From NCBI RefSeq assembly GCF_900166655.1, contig NZ_FVZB01000005.1:124001-188000 (forward strand): a DNA stretch of 64,000 nucleotides, in the 5' to 3' direction. Positions 49,133-57,226 of this stretch are shown piece by piece. Both the position numbers and the translations under genes were made by a program. The notes below the pieces were generated by a model. It did no database searches. It saw nothing but the letters and a program-made list of their open reading frames with translations, and was not told the origin of the DNA. Position 1 is the first letter of the stretch. Each line of letters opens with the position of its first letter. This DNA is from Halobacillus hunanensis (lineage in GTDB: Bacteria > Bacillota > Bacilli > Bacillales > Halobacillaceae).

Positions 49133-49762
49133 ATGGATGAATTAAAAGCAATCATATTAAACGCTTCACTTAAGAAGAGTGATGAACCATCTAATACAGC
49201 AGCGTTAATTGAGAAAGTCACTGACATTTTCCAAGAAGAAAAAGTGGGATATGAAATGGTGCGTCTTGCTGACTACAATTTAAGGTATGGTATTAGTGAT
49301 GATTTAGGAGATGGAGATGAATGGCCGGCAATTTTTCAAAAGATTAAAGAGGCCGATATAGTTATAGTAGGAACTCCTATATGGCTGGGGGAGAAGAGTA
49401 GTTTAGCTGCATTAGCTATCGAACGAATTTATGGAGGGGCAGGACAGACAAATGATAAAGGGCAATCGATCTACTATAACAAGGTAGGAGGTGTGGTGAT
49501 CACCGGCAATGAAGATGGAGCTAAAACAGCAGCCAGATCAATTCTTTATGCTCTTTCCCATGTAGGGTTTGTTATCCCGCCTAATGTTGACACGTATTGG
49601 CTTGGGGAGGCTGGACCAGGTCCGTCTTATATGGAAGCAGAAGGCGGCGTAAACGAATTCACAGATAAACATGCCACGATGGAAGCCTATAACTTAATCC
49701 ACCTGGCAAGAATACTGAAGAACAACCCTATACCTGCAAAAGGCAATACAGCAGATAGCTAA
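49133..49762 (+). CDS. NAD(P)H-dependent FMN reductase family protein
   Basis: A 209-residue flavodoxin-fold protein. KAIILNASLKKSDEPSNTAALIEKV gives the FMN phosphate loop, EADIVIVGTPIWLGEKSSLAALAIERIYG the flavin-binding loop, and YYNKVGGVVITGNEDGAKTAARSILYALSHVGFVIPPNVDTYWLGEAGPGPSY the conserved C-terminal half of the WrbA-like/iron-sulfur flavoprotein group. The reaction is probably reduction of quinones or flavin; not known precisely. ATG 49133 follows GAAGGAGG. It is followed by the GlcD-type gene after 75 nt. Confidence 0.87.
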   Translation: MDELKAIILNASLKKSDEPSNTAALIEKVTDIFQEEKVGYEMVRLADYNLRYGISDDLGDGDEWPAIFQKIKEADIVIVGTPIWLGEKSSLAALAIERIYGGAGQTNDKGQSIYYNKVGGVVITGNEDGAKTAARSILYALSHVGFVIPPNVDTYWLGEAGPGPSYMEAEGGVNEFTDKHATMEAYNLIHLARILKNNPIPAKGNTADS

Positions 49763-49837
49763 TGGAATAGGAAGAAGGAATGGTTAAACATAGTCTGCTG
49801 CTCACTTACTATCTGATTTATGGTGGGAGGGATGAAC

Positions 49838-51238
49838 ATGGAGGATTGGATCACATCCATACAAAAGGAGTTACCTGCCAATCAAGTGATGACAGAATTA
49901 GCGGATCGTTACAGCTATAGCTTTGATGCGTCATTTGGGGAGTATTTACCAGAAGTCGTCGTTCAAGCGAAAAATAAATCGCAAGTCGTGTCGGTGTTGA
50001 AAATTGCTAATACTTATAAAATACCTGTGTATCCTCGAGGGCAGGGTACGTGCCTGAGTGGAGGGCCGTTACCGGTACATGGAGGAATCGTTCTCGATTT
50101 ATCCCAGTGGCCGGAATCTATTGATGTGTATGCTGATGATTTGACTGTTGTGGTCTCTCCAAGCACGCTGACTGCAAATATTAATAAAGCAGCGGAAAAG
50201 CATGGTCTAATGTACGCACCTGATCCCAGTAGCGCCCATGTGGCAACAATTGGAGGGAATCTGGCTGAAAACTCCGGCGGGCCGCGCGGTTTAAAATATG
50301 GAGTAACCAAAGACTTCGTACTTGGTCTCGAGGTTGTAACACCCGAGGGAGAAGTCATTCGTACAGGTGGTCAAACGATCAAAAACGTTACGGGTTTTGA
50401 TTTAACTAAACTGTTGGTCGGATCTGAAGGGACACTTGGGGTAATTACAGAAGCTACGCTGAAACTTATTCCAAAACCACCTGCTGTTCAAACACTGATG
50501 GCGGTCTTCGATGACATGCGTTTGGCAGGTAAGGCAATTTCGAAAACATTAACTTCAGGGGTCCTGCCGTCTAAGATGGAATTCATGGACCAGGCCTGTA
50601 TTCGTGCTGTTGAGAACTTTCAGCCTGCCGGTCTGCCTGTTAATGCCAGGGCAATTGTCATCATTGAGTTGGATGGACACCCTGAGGCTCTGAAAATCGA
50701 AAGAAGATTAGTAGAAGAAATTATGAAGGACCTTGGAGCCACAGACACAGTAATCCCAAAGTCGGATGAGGAAGCAGCAAAGATCTGGCACGCGAGAAAA
50801 CAAGTTTCTCCAGCGATTGCGAGGATCAAACCAACGAAGGTGTCTGAAGATGCAACAGTGCCGCGAAGCAAGATCCCCGATATGATGGATCGATTGCGGG
50901 AGATAAAGGAGAAGTACGAGGTAGAAGTAGTCGTCTTTGGGCATGCAGGGGATGGCAACCTTCATCCAAATGTTTTGTGCGATAAGCGTGATCAAGAGGA
51001 AATGGCCAGAGTAGAGCGGGCGGTTGAAGAACTTTTTCAAGCAGCGATTGAACTTGGTGGAACGTTATCCGGGGAACACGGTATTGGAACAATGAAAGCT
51101 CCTTTTATGGAGAGCGAGGTTGGACGAGTTGGCCTTAGCATGATGAAGAGGATTAAAGATAGCTGGGATCCAAATGGCATTATGAATCCAGGGAAAATCT
51201 TTGCCGAAAAGGGGCAGAAGTTGGTTCTTACGAAATGA
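49838..51238 (+). CDS. FAD-binding oxidoreductase, glycolate oxidase subunit GlcD type
   Basis: A 466-residue VAO-family flavoprotein that oxidises a 2-hydroxyacid, probably glycolate or D-lactate. The FAD domain carries YPRGQGTCLSGGPLPVHGGIVLDLSQW, YAPDPSSAHVATIGGNLAENSGGPRGLKYG and VTGFDLTKLLVGSEGTLGVITEATLKL; the cap domain ends with VVVFGHAGDGNLHPNVL and the family's ALGGTLSGEHGIG..K segment (LGGTLSGEHGIGTMKAPFM) and DPNGIMNPGKIF. Several ATG codons lie near the start; 49838 is chosen for GGGAGG at 7 nt. No GlcE or GlcF partner gene is adjacent. Confidence 0.88.
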   Translation: MEDWITSIQKELPANQVMTELADRYSYSFDASFGEYLPEVVVQAKNKSQVVSVLKIANTYKIPVYPRGQGTCLSGGPLPVHGGIVLDLSQWPESIDVYADDLTVVVSPSTLTANINKAAEKHGLMYAPDPSSAHVATIGGNLAENSGGPRGLKYGVTKDFVLGLEVVTPEGEVIRTGGQTIKNVTGFDLTKLLVGSEGTLGVITEATLKLIPKPPAVQTLMAVFDDMRLAGKAISKTLTSGVLPSKMEFMDQACIRAVENFQPAGLPVNARAIVIIELDGHPEALKIERRLVEEIMKDLGATDTVIPKSDEEAAKIWHARKQVSPAIARIKPTKVSEDATVPRSKIPDMMDRLREIKEKYEVEVVVFGHAGDGNLHPNVLCDKRDQEEMARVERAVEELFQAAIELGGTLSGEHGIGTMKAPFMESEVGRVGLSMMKRIKDSWDPNGIMNPGKIFAEKGQKLVLTK

Positions 51239-51272
51239 ATAATGACCTTAAGCGTCTTCATAAAGGCAAAGG

Positions 51273-51307
51273 AAAAATCGCCGGCTGTACAATAAGCTGG
51301 CGATTTT
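51273..51307. terminator. Bidirectional terminator
   Basis: AAAAATCGCCGGCT and AGCTGGCGATTTTT pair (one wobble) around GTACAATA between the convergent glcD- and murE-like genes. Confidence 0.88.
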
Positions 51308-51309
51308 TA

Positions 51310-52821
51310 TTAGACGGTTTCTTCCAATGTTGCCTTATTTGTAGAAAAATATTGTTCAATCACTTCGAGTTCTGAATAGGGTACTTTTTCATCACCGATT
51401 ATTTGATAGCCGCCAAAACCAATCCCTGTCAGCAGAACGAGATCACCAGGCTCTGCTAAATCAAAGGCATGATGGATGGCTTGTTCTCGGTATAGCCGTG
51501 AATGGATATCATTGTTATAAGGCTCAGTGAACCCTTTTAATACGTCATTTACAACTTCTTCCCGATCCGCAAAACCTGGCTGGTCGACACTAACAATAAT
51601 TTCGTCAGCCAATCCCTCGACTTCCTTGGCCATGAGCGGCCGTTTTCCGGGGGCTCGCAACCCTACTCCTGTAATCATTACAACCAGCTTTTTGTAAGGA
51701 ATCTCCTTTACAGCTCGCAGTACGTGAGAGAGAGCGTCAGGAGTGTGTGCATAATCGAGGACAATTTGGTAAGAAGCATCATGATCATCTACTATCTGAA
51801 AACGACCTTCTGGGCTTTTAACTTTAGGAATGACTGAGAGAATGTCCTTCAAGGTGAAACCTAACTGGTGGCATGAGGCTATAGCCGCTAACAGATTGGA
51901 CACATTGTATTTCCCGAAAATGGGGGCTTCAATCTTGTACATATCCTCTAGCGCTTGCAAAGTAAATGATGTCCCCTTATCAGAAAAATTTATATCTGTT
52001 GCTTTGAAGTCAGCCATTTCAGTAACACTGTAAGTTACAAAGGATCCCTCAAATGAATTGATAACCTCTTGGGCCATCCCCTTATCATCCACATTTATAA
52101 CCGCTTTTTCAGCTTGTTTGAAGAGTTTCATTTTTGCTAGTCTGTATTTCTCCATGGTTTTGTGAAACTCCAGATGTTCAGGTGTCAAATTCGTGTGGAC
52201 AGCCACATTGAATTCGATACCTTCAAGCCTTTTTTGATCCAAGGCGATCGAAGTTGATTCCAGAACGGCTGCTTGAATACCAGTTTGATGAAAGTGATGA
52301 AGGACATGATGGATGTCCGGCGCTTCAGGAGTGGTGGGGACAGTTTGCTTGAAATCTGTTTTTTTCTGATCGGTCCAAATCCCAGCTGTGCCAATAGAAC
52401 CCGTACGAAAAGATAAGGCATTCAGCATGGAATAAATATAGGATGTGACAGTCGTTTTACCATTTGTCCCAGTGACCCCTACTGTAGACAAGTGGTCTGC
52501 AGGTGAATTGAAAAAAGCTGTGGATAACCTGGCTAAGGCTTTCTTACTGTCATGGACCTTAATGAAACTGACATCGTTATCATAATATGAGTATCTGTTT
52601 AAGTGCGAAGAATCTGTCCCTACAATTGCTCTTGCCCCATTGTTTAAGGCTTCCTCTATATACAGGTGTCCGTCGTGATGGTCACCCCTTATACAGACAA
52701 ATACAGACCCGTTTGTCGCCTCTCTTGAATCATATACTATTGAGCTGACTGCCTGAAGCGAAGGACCATTTATCGTGCACGTTTCCAGGCATTCAGGAAA
52801 ATATATAGATGGAATGGTCAT
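51310..52821 (-). CDS. Divergent MurE-type UDP-MurNAc-tripeptide ligase paralogue
   Basis: A 503-residue Mur ligase. The N-terminal UDP-binding domain has VYDSREATNGSVFVCIRGDHHDGHLYIEEALNNGARAIVG; the central domain has the ATP loop TGTNGKTT, TNLTPEHLEFHKTMEKYRLAKMKLF with the carbamylated Lys region, and the C-terminal domain VLDYAHTPDAL and GKRPLMAKEVEGLADEIIVSVDQPGFADREEVVND. Several positions that are nearly invariant in MurE are changed: SSHALD is STSIALD, GGDRDRGKRP is GLRAPGKRP, and the specificity motif DNPR reads DQPG. It is thus unlikely to add meso-diaminopimelate in the standard way. The gene stands alone, outside a dcw cluster. ATG 52821 lies behind AAAGGGG. Confidence 0.85.
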   Translation of the reverse strand: MTIPSIYFPECLETCTINGPSLQAVSSIVYDSREATNGSVFVCIRGDHHDGHLYIEEALNNGARAIVGTDSSHLNRYSYYDNDVSFIKVHDSKKALARLSTAFFNSPADHLSTVGVTGTNGKTTVTSYIYSMLNALSFRTGSIGTAGIWTDQKKTDFKQTVPTTPEAPDIHHVLHHFHQTGIQAAVLESTSIALDQKRLEGIEFNVAVHTNLTPEHLEFHKTMEKYRLAKMKLFKQAEKAVINVDDKGMAQEVINSFEGSFVTYSVTEMADFKATDINFSDKGTSFTLQALEDMYKIEAPIFGKYNVSNLLAAIASCHQLGFTLKDILSVIPKVKSPEGRFQIVDDHDASYQIVLDYAHTPDALSHVLRAVKEIPYKKLVVMITGVGLRAPGKRPLMAKEVEGLADEIIVSVDQPGFADREEVVNDVLKGFTEPYNNDIHSRLYREQAIHHAFDLAEPGDLVLLTGIGFGGYQIIGDEKVPYSELEVIEQYFSTNKATLEETV

Positions 52822-52944
52822 TGGGTTATCCCCTTTCTATGGTAAGGAAATTTTTACATGAAAAATAGCCGTAGGGGTATATTCCCGGACATTCAAATTG
52901 TGAAACATGCTACCCAACGTAAGTCATAATTTAAAGGAAAGCAG

Positions 52945-52980
52945 AAAAAATCCCTTATGCATTAGGGGCATAAGGGGATT
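52945..52980 (-). terminator. Terminator after NADPH-dependent reductase gene
   Basis: On the minus strand AATCCCCTTATGC pairs with GCATAAGGGATT around CCCTAAT, followed by TTTTTTC. Confidence 0.82.
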
Positions 52981-52994
52981 AATAGGAGTATTAG

Positions 52995-53549
52995 TTATGA
53001 TTTAACCAGTTGGGCTTCTGTAAACAAAATAAATTGCTCGATGACTCCATCAATAAATTCAATTGTATCCTGGTCAGTAAGTTGACCTTGGTCATTTATC
53101 TTATTTTGCACGGAACCTATAAGGATTTCGTTTCCGGGCAAGACATTTGCTCCCATGCCCGGGGCGTTCAGGATTTGACGGAGCTGCATTTGTGCCCTTA
53201 CTGTACCAAGTGCGCCCATAGAAGCACCAGCAATAAATGTAGGTTTCCCGGCCATTTCACGACTTCCGCGAGATAACCAGTCCAGGGCATTTTTTAATAC
53301 GCCTGGTATCGAGTGATTAAATTCCGGTGTCACGACTAGATATGCATCAACATCACTTAATTCACTTTTAAAGCGTTGTACAGAGGCGGGGGCCTCATGC
53401 TCAATATCCTGATCATAATGAGCTATATCACGAATCGGAACAACGTTTATGTTTAAACGATCTTTATATCTTTCTTGAATGAAGTTTGTCAGTTTCATGT
53501 TATACGAATCTTTTCGAATGCTCCCGACAAGTGCTGCAACTTTAATCAT
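52995..53549 (-). CDS. NADPH-dependent FMN reductase/quinone reductase
   Basis: A 184-residue flavodoxin-fold enzyme of the NADPH_FMN_red family. VAALVGSIRKDSYNMKLTNFI forms the FMN phosphate loop with the usual GSxRxxS pattern; YLVVTPEFNHSIPGVLKNALDWLSR is the signature PEYN-S-PGxLKNAIDW (here with Phe for Tyr); GKPTFIAGASMGALGTVRAQMQLRQIL completes it. Such enzymes reduce quinones, azo dyes or chromate non-specifically. ATG 53549 lies behind GAGGAGG. It is monocistronic. Confidence 0.92.
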   Translation of the reverse strand: MIKVAALVGSIRKDSYNMKLTNFIQERYKDRLNINVVPIRDIAHYDQDIEHEAPASVQRFKSELSDVDAYLVVTPEFNHSIPGVLKNALDWLSRGSREMAGKPTFIAGASMGALGTVRAQMQLRQILNAPGMGANVLPGNEILIGSVQNKINDQGQLTDQDTIEFIDGVIEQFILFTEAQLVKS

Positions 53550-53847
53550 TGTAAAAAAATCCTCCTCAATAGTAACTAGTAGTAATTATAAAAAGTATGG
53601 GGAGAAAATTCTAGATATATGCTCACAGACAGGGTCTGTCCAAGCCCTGAGTCGAAAGCCCCTTTTTATAAGGCTTGGAGGCGTCAAATTCGAATTTGTA
53701 GAATATGGTCGAAAAATGGGTAAAAAAGGTTATAAAAAAGTGTTGCGTAACCCCCTCTATAAGGAGTAAAATTTCTTTAATTCCTAAGTTTTACTCATAA
53801 ATACTTCGGGAATTGATGTATATCCTACCAGAAAGGAGGTCACCACG

Positions 53848-54000
53848 ATGACTATGCTATATTCCAAGGCTCGTGAGCTATTTGATGAAGATTACAAAAA
53901 TAGCCCTGAAGCTAAGGAATCTAATGTGGCCGCTCCAAAAGTGAAGCGGACCATGAGCGGGAAACTTCTAATCCCATTCCGTAAAAATAAACGGAAGTAG
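53848..54000 (+). CDS. Small basic protein, 50 residues
   Basis: ATG 53848 follows a full AAAGGAGGTC site at 7 nt. The product starts MTMLYSKARELFDEDYKNSP, continues through a polar middle and ends in a basic stretch KLLIPFRKNKRK. No hydrophobic span and no known family. It precedes a possible 32-codon frame and the ThiF/MoeB gene. The region 53577-53847 before it contains no supported gene. Confidence 0.6.
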   Translation: MTMLYSKARELFDEDYKNSPEAKESNVAAPKVKRTMSGKLLIPFRKNKRK

Positions 54001-54026
54001 TGACTAAGAAGTGGTGACGTTTAGCT

Positions 54027-54125
54027 ATGAGAGAACAAATTAACAAATTAAAAGTGAATGAGCCATTGGCCGTTCCTTGGATCAGCGTCGTAGAGACAGT
54101 ACTGTCTTTAGGCGCTGATTTTTAA
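54027..54125 (+). CDS. Possible 32-residue peptide overlapping a terminator
   Basis: ATG 54027 follows GGTGA at 9 nt and encodes MREQINKLKVNEPLAVPWIS followed by a short hydrophobic end VVETVLSLGADF. The last third of the frame is the terminator hairpin 54081-54130, which makes coding uncertain. Family unknown. Confidence 0.35.
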   Translation: MREQINKLKVNEPLAVPWISVVETVLSLGADF

Positions 54126-54130
54126 TTTTT
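54081..54130 (+). terminator. Terminator upstream of the ThiF/MoeB gene
   Basis: ATCAGCG and CGCTGAT form the outer stem and AGACAGTACTGTCT an inner palindrome, followed by TTTTAATTTTT. Confidence 0.75.
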
Positions 54131-54217
54131 ATATAGATACGAAATATTGAAGGCAGAGAGTTGGACCGATTTTTGCTACACTTATACATAAAGGCACGAG
54201 ATAAAGGGGGAGAAGTT

Positions 54218-55234
54218 ATGAGTTCAGATCGATATTCACGACAAAAGTTGTTCGCACCTATTGGACAAGCCGGCCAGCAATTGATTAGTAAAAAACATGT
54301 AGTCATTATCGGAGCTGGGGCTTTAGGGACCAGTAGTGCAGAACAATTGGTTCGGGCCGGAATTGGCAGTGTAACTATAGTTGATCGTGATTACGTTGAA
54401 ATGAGTAATCTTCAAAGGCAGCAGCTTTATTCAGAGCAGGATGCGGAATTAAGGACCCCGAAGGCGATTGCTGCAAAGGAACGCCTGCAGCAAATTAACT
54501 CAGATGTATCGATAACGTCCCAGATTGCGGACGTGCAGCGTGAGGAGTTGGAGGAGCTTTTTCAAGAAGCAGATCTTGTTCTTGACGCAACTGATAATTT
54601 TGATACAAGGATGATGATCAATGATGTATCGCAGCTATACCAAGTACCGTGGATTTATGGGGGGTGTGTTGGGAGTTATGGGCTCAGCTATACAATTATA
54701 CCTGGTCAAACTCCTTGTTTACACTGCTTATTAGAGACTGTCCCGCTTGGTGGGGCAACTTGTGACACTGTCGGGGTCATAAGTCCTGCTGTCCAAATGG
54801 TTACAGCCCATCAGGTCACTGAAGCTTTGAAAATTCTCGTTGAAGATTTCGATTCTCTTCATCAGAAGTTAGTCTCCTTTGATCTATGGAACAATCAATA
54901 TACATCAATCAAAATGAATAATGTCAAAAAGGCGGATTGCCCAAGTTGCGGCGAGGATCCCAGCTTTCCTTTTTTATCACATGAGAACCAGACGAAGACA
55001 GTTGTGCTTTGTGGGAGAAATACTGTACAAATTCGTCCGGCTGTCAAACAAGACCTTAACTTGGAGTCTTTACGTGCACGACTGCATGAAGGAGATACAA
55101 CATTAAACCCCTTTTTATTGTCTTACCAAACAGGGGATCAGCAAATGGTCTTTTTTAAAGATGGTCGTGTACTAATTCACGGGACAAAAGATACTACAGA
55201 AGCACGTCGGCTTTACCATAAAATTTTAGGATGA
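54218..55234 (+). CDS. ThiF/MoeB family sulfur-carrier adenylyltransferase
   Basis: A 338-residue E1-like enzyme that adenylates the C-terminal glycine of ThiS or MoaD. It begins RYSRQKLFAPIGQAGQQLI, carries the ATP-binding VVIIGAGALGTSSAEQLVRAGIG, the DRDYVEMSNLQRQQLYSEQD segment with Asp, Arg and Gln of the adenylation site, LVLDATDNFDTRMMIND, and ADCPSCG as half of the zinc site; the other pair is CLHCLLE. A C-terminal domain of about 60 residues follows, as in B. subtilis ThiF and MoeB. ATG 54218 follows AAGGGGGAG. As no other thiF is in the window, it may serve ThiS of the 5.8-kb operon. Confidence 0.88.
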   Translation: MSSDRYSRQKLFAPIGQAGQQLISKKHVVIIGAGALGTSSAEQLVRAGIGSVTIVDRDYVEMSNLQRQQLYSEQDAELRTPKAIAAKERLQQINSDVSITSQIADVQREELEELFQEADLVLDATDNFDTRMMINDVSQLYQVPWIYGGCVGSYGLSYTIIPGQTPCLHCLLETVPLGGATCDTVGVISPAVQMVTAHQVTEALKILVEDFDSLHQKLVSFDLWNNQYTSIKMNNVKKADCPSCGEDPSFPFLSHENQTKTVVLCGRNTVQIRPAVKQDLNLESLRARLHEGDTTLNPFLLSYQTGDQQMVFFKDGRVLIHGTKDTTEARRLYHKILG

Positions 55235-55316
55235 ACGCTTAGTAGAAATAATCTGTGTTAATTTGAAGCTGCTGGGGGAACTATAAAGACAAAGGCATAA
55301 TAATAGGAGGAGTATG

Positions 55317-55412
55317 ATGGGTAAATTGATCAAGCGTTTAATTAAATACGGTCCAATGATCTATCCAATTATAAAGAAAATAATGAACAAACGCAGGTCA
55401 AAAAGATATTAA
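55317..55412 (+). CDS. Small cationic peptide, 31 residues
   Basis: ATG 55317 follows AGGAGG at 6 nt (ATG 55314 is a near alternative). The product MGKLIKRLIKYGPMIYPIIK continues with KIMNKRRSKRY; it has a net charge of about +11 and alternates hydrophobic and basic residues, with central prolines. Its own terminator follows after 3 nt. It could be a DNA-associated sporulation protein, a toxin-like peptide or a membrane-active peptide; nothing decides this. Confidence 0.55.
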   Translation: MGKLIKRLIKYGPMIYPIIKKIMNKRRSKRY

Positions 55413-55415
55413 CAT

Positions 55416-55446
55416 AATCGTGCCTTTTTAAAGGCATGATTTTTTA
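55416..55446 (+). terminator. Terminator after small cationic peptide gene
   Basis: AATCGTGCCTTT and AAAGGCATGATT pair (one wobble) around TT, followed by six T. Confidence 0.88.
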
Positions 55447-55508
55447 TTCATATGCTAGAATAATAGATATAGTAAATTATGGTTGAGGGTAATAAAGGGG
55501 CTGTAAAA

Positions 55509-56666
55509 ATGAATCGATGGGATGCAACACCGTTAATCCGCTTCTTTGGCGGGCGCAATTTGTTGTACATACTTGGGGTTATCCTTTTTATAGGAGTAAA
55601 TATATTAGTCTATACAAAAGTTTCTTTTATTTTCCACCCGCTCGTTGTATTTTTAGAAACCATTGCTTTACCTGTTATTCTAACCGTAGTGGCTTACTAT
55701 TTATTAAGGCCGCTCATCGGACTATTGGAGCGATTTCATATTAAAAGGATATGGGGGATCCTCATTACCCTTGTCCTGGTTGCGGGAATGATTACTTTTC
55801 TAGTTATCCTTATCATTCCTTTTCTGGAGAAACAGTTTATGAGTCTTGCCGAAGAACTTCCCCAATACTTGATGGAGATGGCGAACTCTATTGATGAATG
55901 GTTAAGAAATTCAATGTTCGCTGGTTACTATAATAACTTATTTACGGATGTTGGCAGTTTGGTTGACCGTTTGCCAGAGGATCTTTCCACTTTTGCAGGG
56001 TCGACGATCGAAGGGATTACGAACTTTATCTCTACATTAACCACGGTCATTATTGCGATCATCACTTTACCATTTATTTTATTCTATCTTCTTAAGGACG
56101 GGGAGAGGCTGCCAAGGATGATTCTCAGAGTGCTTCCTCCTAAAGTCAGACCTGAGATTTCCAGCGTTTTTAAAGGAATTGACCATCAGCTTAGTGCTTA
56201 CATCCAGGGGCAGATCATTGTAAGTTTCTGTATTGGTATTATGATGTATATTGGATTTATCATTATCGGGCTGGATTATGCGCTGCTATTAGCGGCAATT
56301 GCCAGTGTTACCAGTGTTGTTCCGTATCTAGGGCCAACGATTGCGATATTGCCTGCGTTGATCATTGCTATTGTAACATCGCCCTTTATGGTGTTAAAGC
56401 TGGCGTTTGTCTGGACCGCTGTCCAGCTTCTGGAGGGAAAATTTATTTCTCCGCAGATTATGGGGAAAAGTTTACACATTCACCCTGTTACAATAATTTT
56501 TGTCCTGCTGACAGCTGGCCATTTGTTTGGGGTGTTAGGAATTATTGTGGCGATACCGGGATACGCTATTTTCAAAGTGCTTGCTGTCCATTTATTCTAC
56601 TGGTTCCAGCTCAGGTATAATAAATATGTGAGAGAAGAAAAAGACCAATATGAGATACACAAATAA
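55509..56666 (+). CDS. AI-2E family transporter (YtvI/PerM-like membrane protein)
   Basis: A 385-residue protein with about eight spans. PLVVFLETIALPVILTVVAYYLLRPLIGLLERF is the first family block, LTTVIIAIITLPFILFYLLKDGERLP the second, and GLDYALLLAAIASVTSVVPYLGPTIAILPALIIAIVTSP..VQLLEGKFISPQIMGKSLHIHPVTIIFVLL..HLFGVLGIIVAIPGYAIFKVL the C-terminal signature. Some family members act as cation/proton antiporters in haloalkaliphiles, others export signals; the role here is undecided. The frame opens at 55479, but ATG 55509 with AAAGGGG is preferred. Confidence 0.9.
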   Translation: MNRWDATPLIRFFGGRNLLYILGVILFIGVNILVYTKVSFIFHPLVVFLETIALPVILTVVAYYLLRPLIGLLERFHIKRIWGILITLVLVAGMITFLVILIIPFLEKQFMSLAEELPQYLMEMANSIDEWLRNSMFAGYYNNLFTDVGSLVDRLPEDLSTFAGSTIEGITNFISTLTTVIIAIITLPFILFYLLKDGERLPRMILRVLPPKVRPEISSVFKGIDHQLSAYIQGQIIVSFCIGIMMYIGFIIIGLDYALLLAAIASVTSVVPYLGPTIAILPALIIAIVTSPFMVLKLAFVWTAVQLLEGKFISPQIMGKSLHIHPVTIIFVLLTAGHLFGVLGIIVAIPGYAIFKVLAVHLFYWFQLRYNKYVREEKDQYEIHK

Positions 56667-56691
56667 AGCCCGGGACTCCCGGGCTTTATTT
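56661..56691. terminator. Terminator after AI-2E family gene
   Basis: AAATAAAGCCCGGGA and CCCGGGCTTTATTT form a nearly perfect stem with a tight loop, overlapping the stop codon. Confidence 0.9.
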
Positions 56692-56716
56692 GTGTAAAGT
56701 TAAATTGTAAAAAAGT

Positions 56717-56744
56717 ACCACCTCAGGTCATCCAAATAATGGAT
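56717..56744. repeat. Truncated copy of palindromic repeat family A
   Basis: CCACCTCAGGTCATCCAAATAATGGAT keeps the left arm and centre of family A, but the right arm stops where the end of the GNAT gene begins 4 nt later. Confidence 0.78.
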
Positions 56745-56748
56745 AGTA

Positions 56749-57204
56749 TCATTCAGGAAGTCGTTTATAGTGATTGATCCATAAATTCGGTGCGGCTTGG
56801 GTGACTCCTGTCTGAATGAAACCTTCGTTCTCATAAAGTGTTTGAGCAGGGGAGTTGCCTTTCCCGGTAGTAACTATGAAAGTCGAGTTTGGAAACCTTT
56901 TGAATAACGATGACAATAACGATTTTGCAACTCCTTGCCTGAAATAGGCTGGGTCAACCACAAGGCGATGGATATCCACCAGGTTACCCCTCTTTTTCTT
57001 AAAAGAGATGAAGCCGATAAGCCTATCTTTTTGGAAACAGCCGAGAAATACTTCATCACAAGTCAGAACATCGATAACAGAATCATAAAGTCTCGGAATT
57101 TGGTCCGTTTGCAGAAGTTCTGCTTCCACTCGATAAGAAGGAATTTGAACAGTTAGGATTTGCCGAGCTATTTGTAGATGTTTATGATCTAATTTCGTGA
57201 TCAT
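56749..57204 (-). CDS. GNAT family N-acetyltransferase
   Basis: A 151-residue acetyltransferase. The central strands FLGCFQKDRLIGFISFKKKRGNLVDIHRLVVDPAYFRQGVAKSLLSSLFKRFP contain the acetyl-CoA loop RQGVAKSL (family Q/RxxGxG/A), and QTLYENEGFIQTG is the C-terminal helix motif. The acceptor is unknown. The frame extends 26 codons upstream, but ATG 57204 behind TTGGAGG is clear. The gene ends beside a truncated family-A repeat and is cotranscribed with or just downstream of the YeiH gene (22 nt apart). Confidence 0.88.
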   Translation of the reverse strand: MITKLDHKHLQIARQILTVQIPSYRVEAELLQTDQIPRLYDSVIDVLTCDEVFLGCFQKDRLIGFISFKKKRGNLVDIHRLVVDPAYFRQGVAKSLLSSLFKRFPNSTFIVTTGKGNSPAQTLYENEGFIQTGVTQAAPNLWINHYKRLPE

Positions 57205-57226
57205 TGTGTACCTCCAAAGAGTCATG

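Noticed and set aside
53479-53769. 96-codon plus-strand frame
   Set aside because: Its first part is antisense to the reductase gene and its remainder has no ribosome site; the downstream part does not resemble a known protein.
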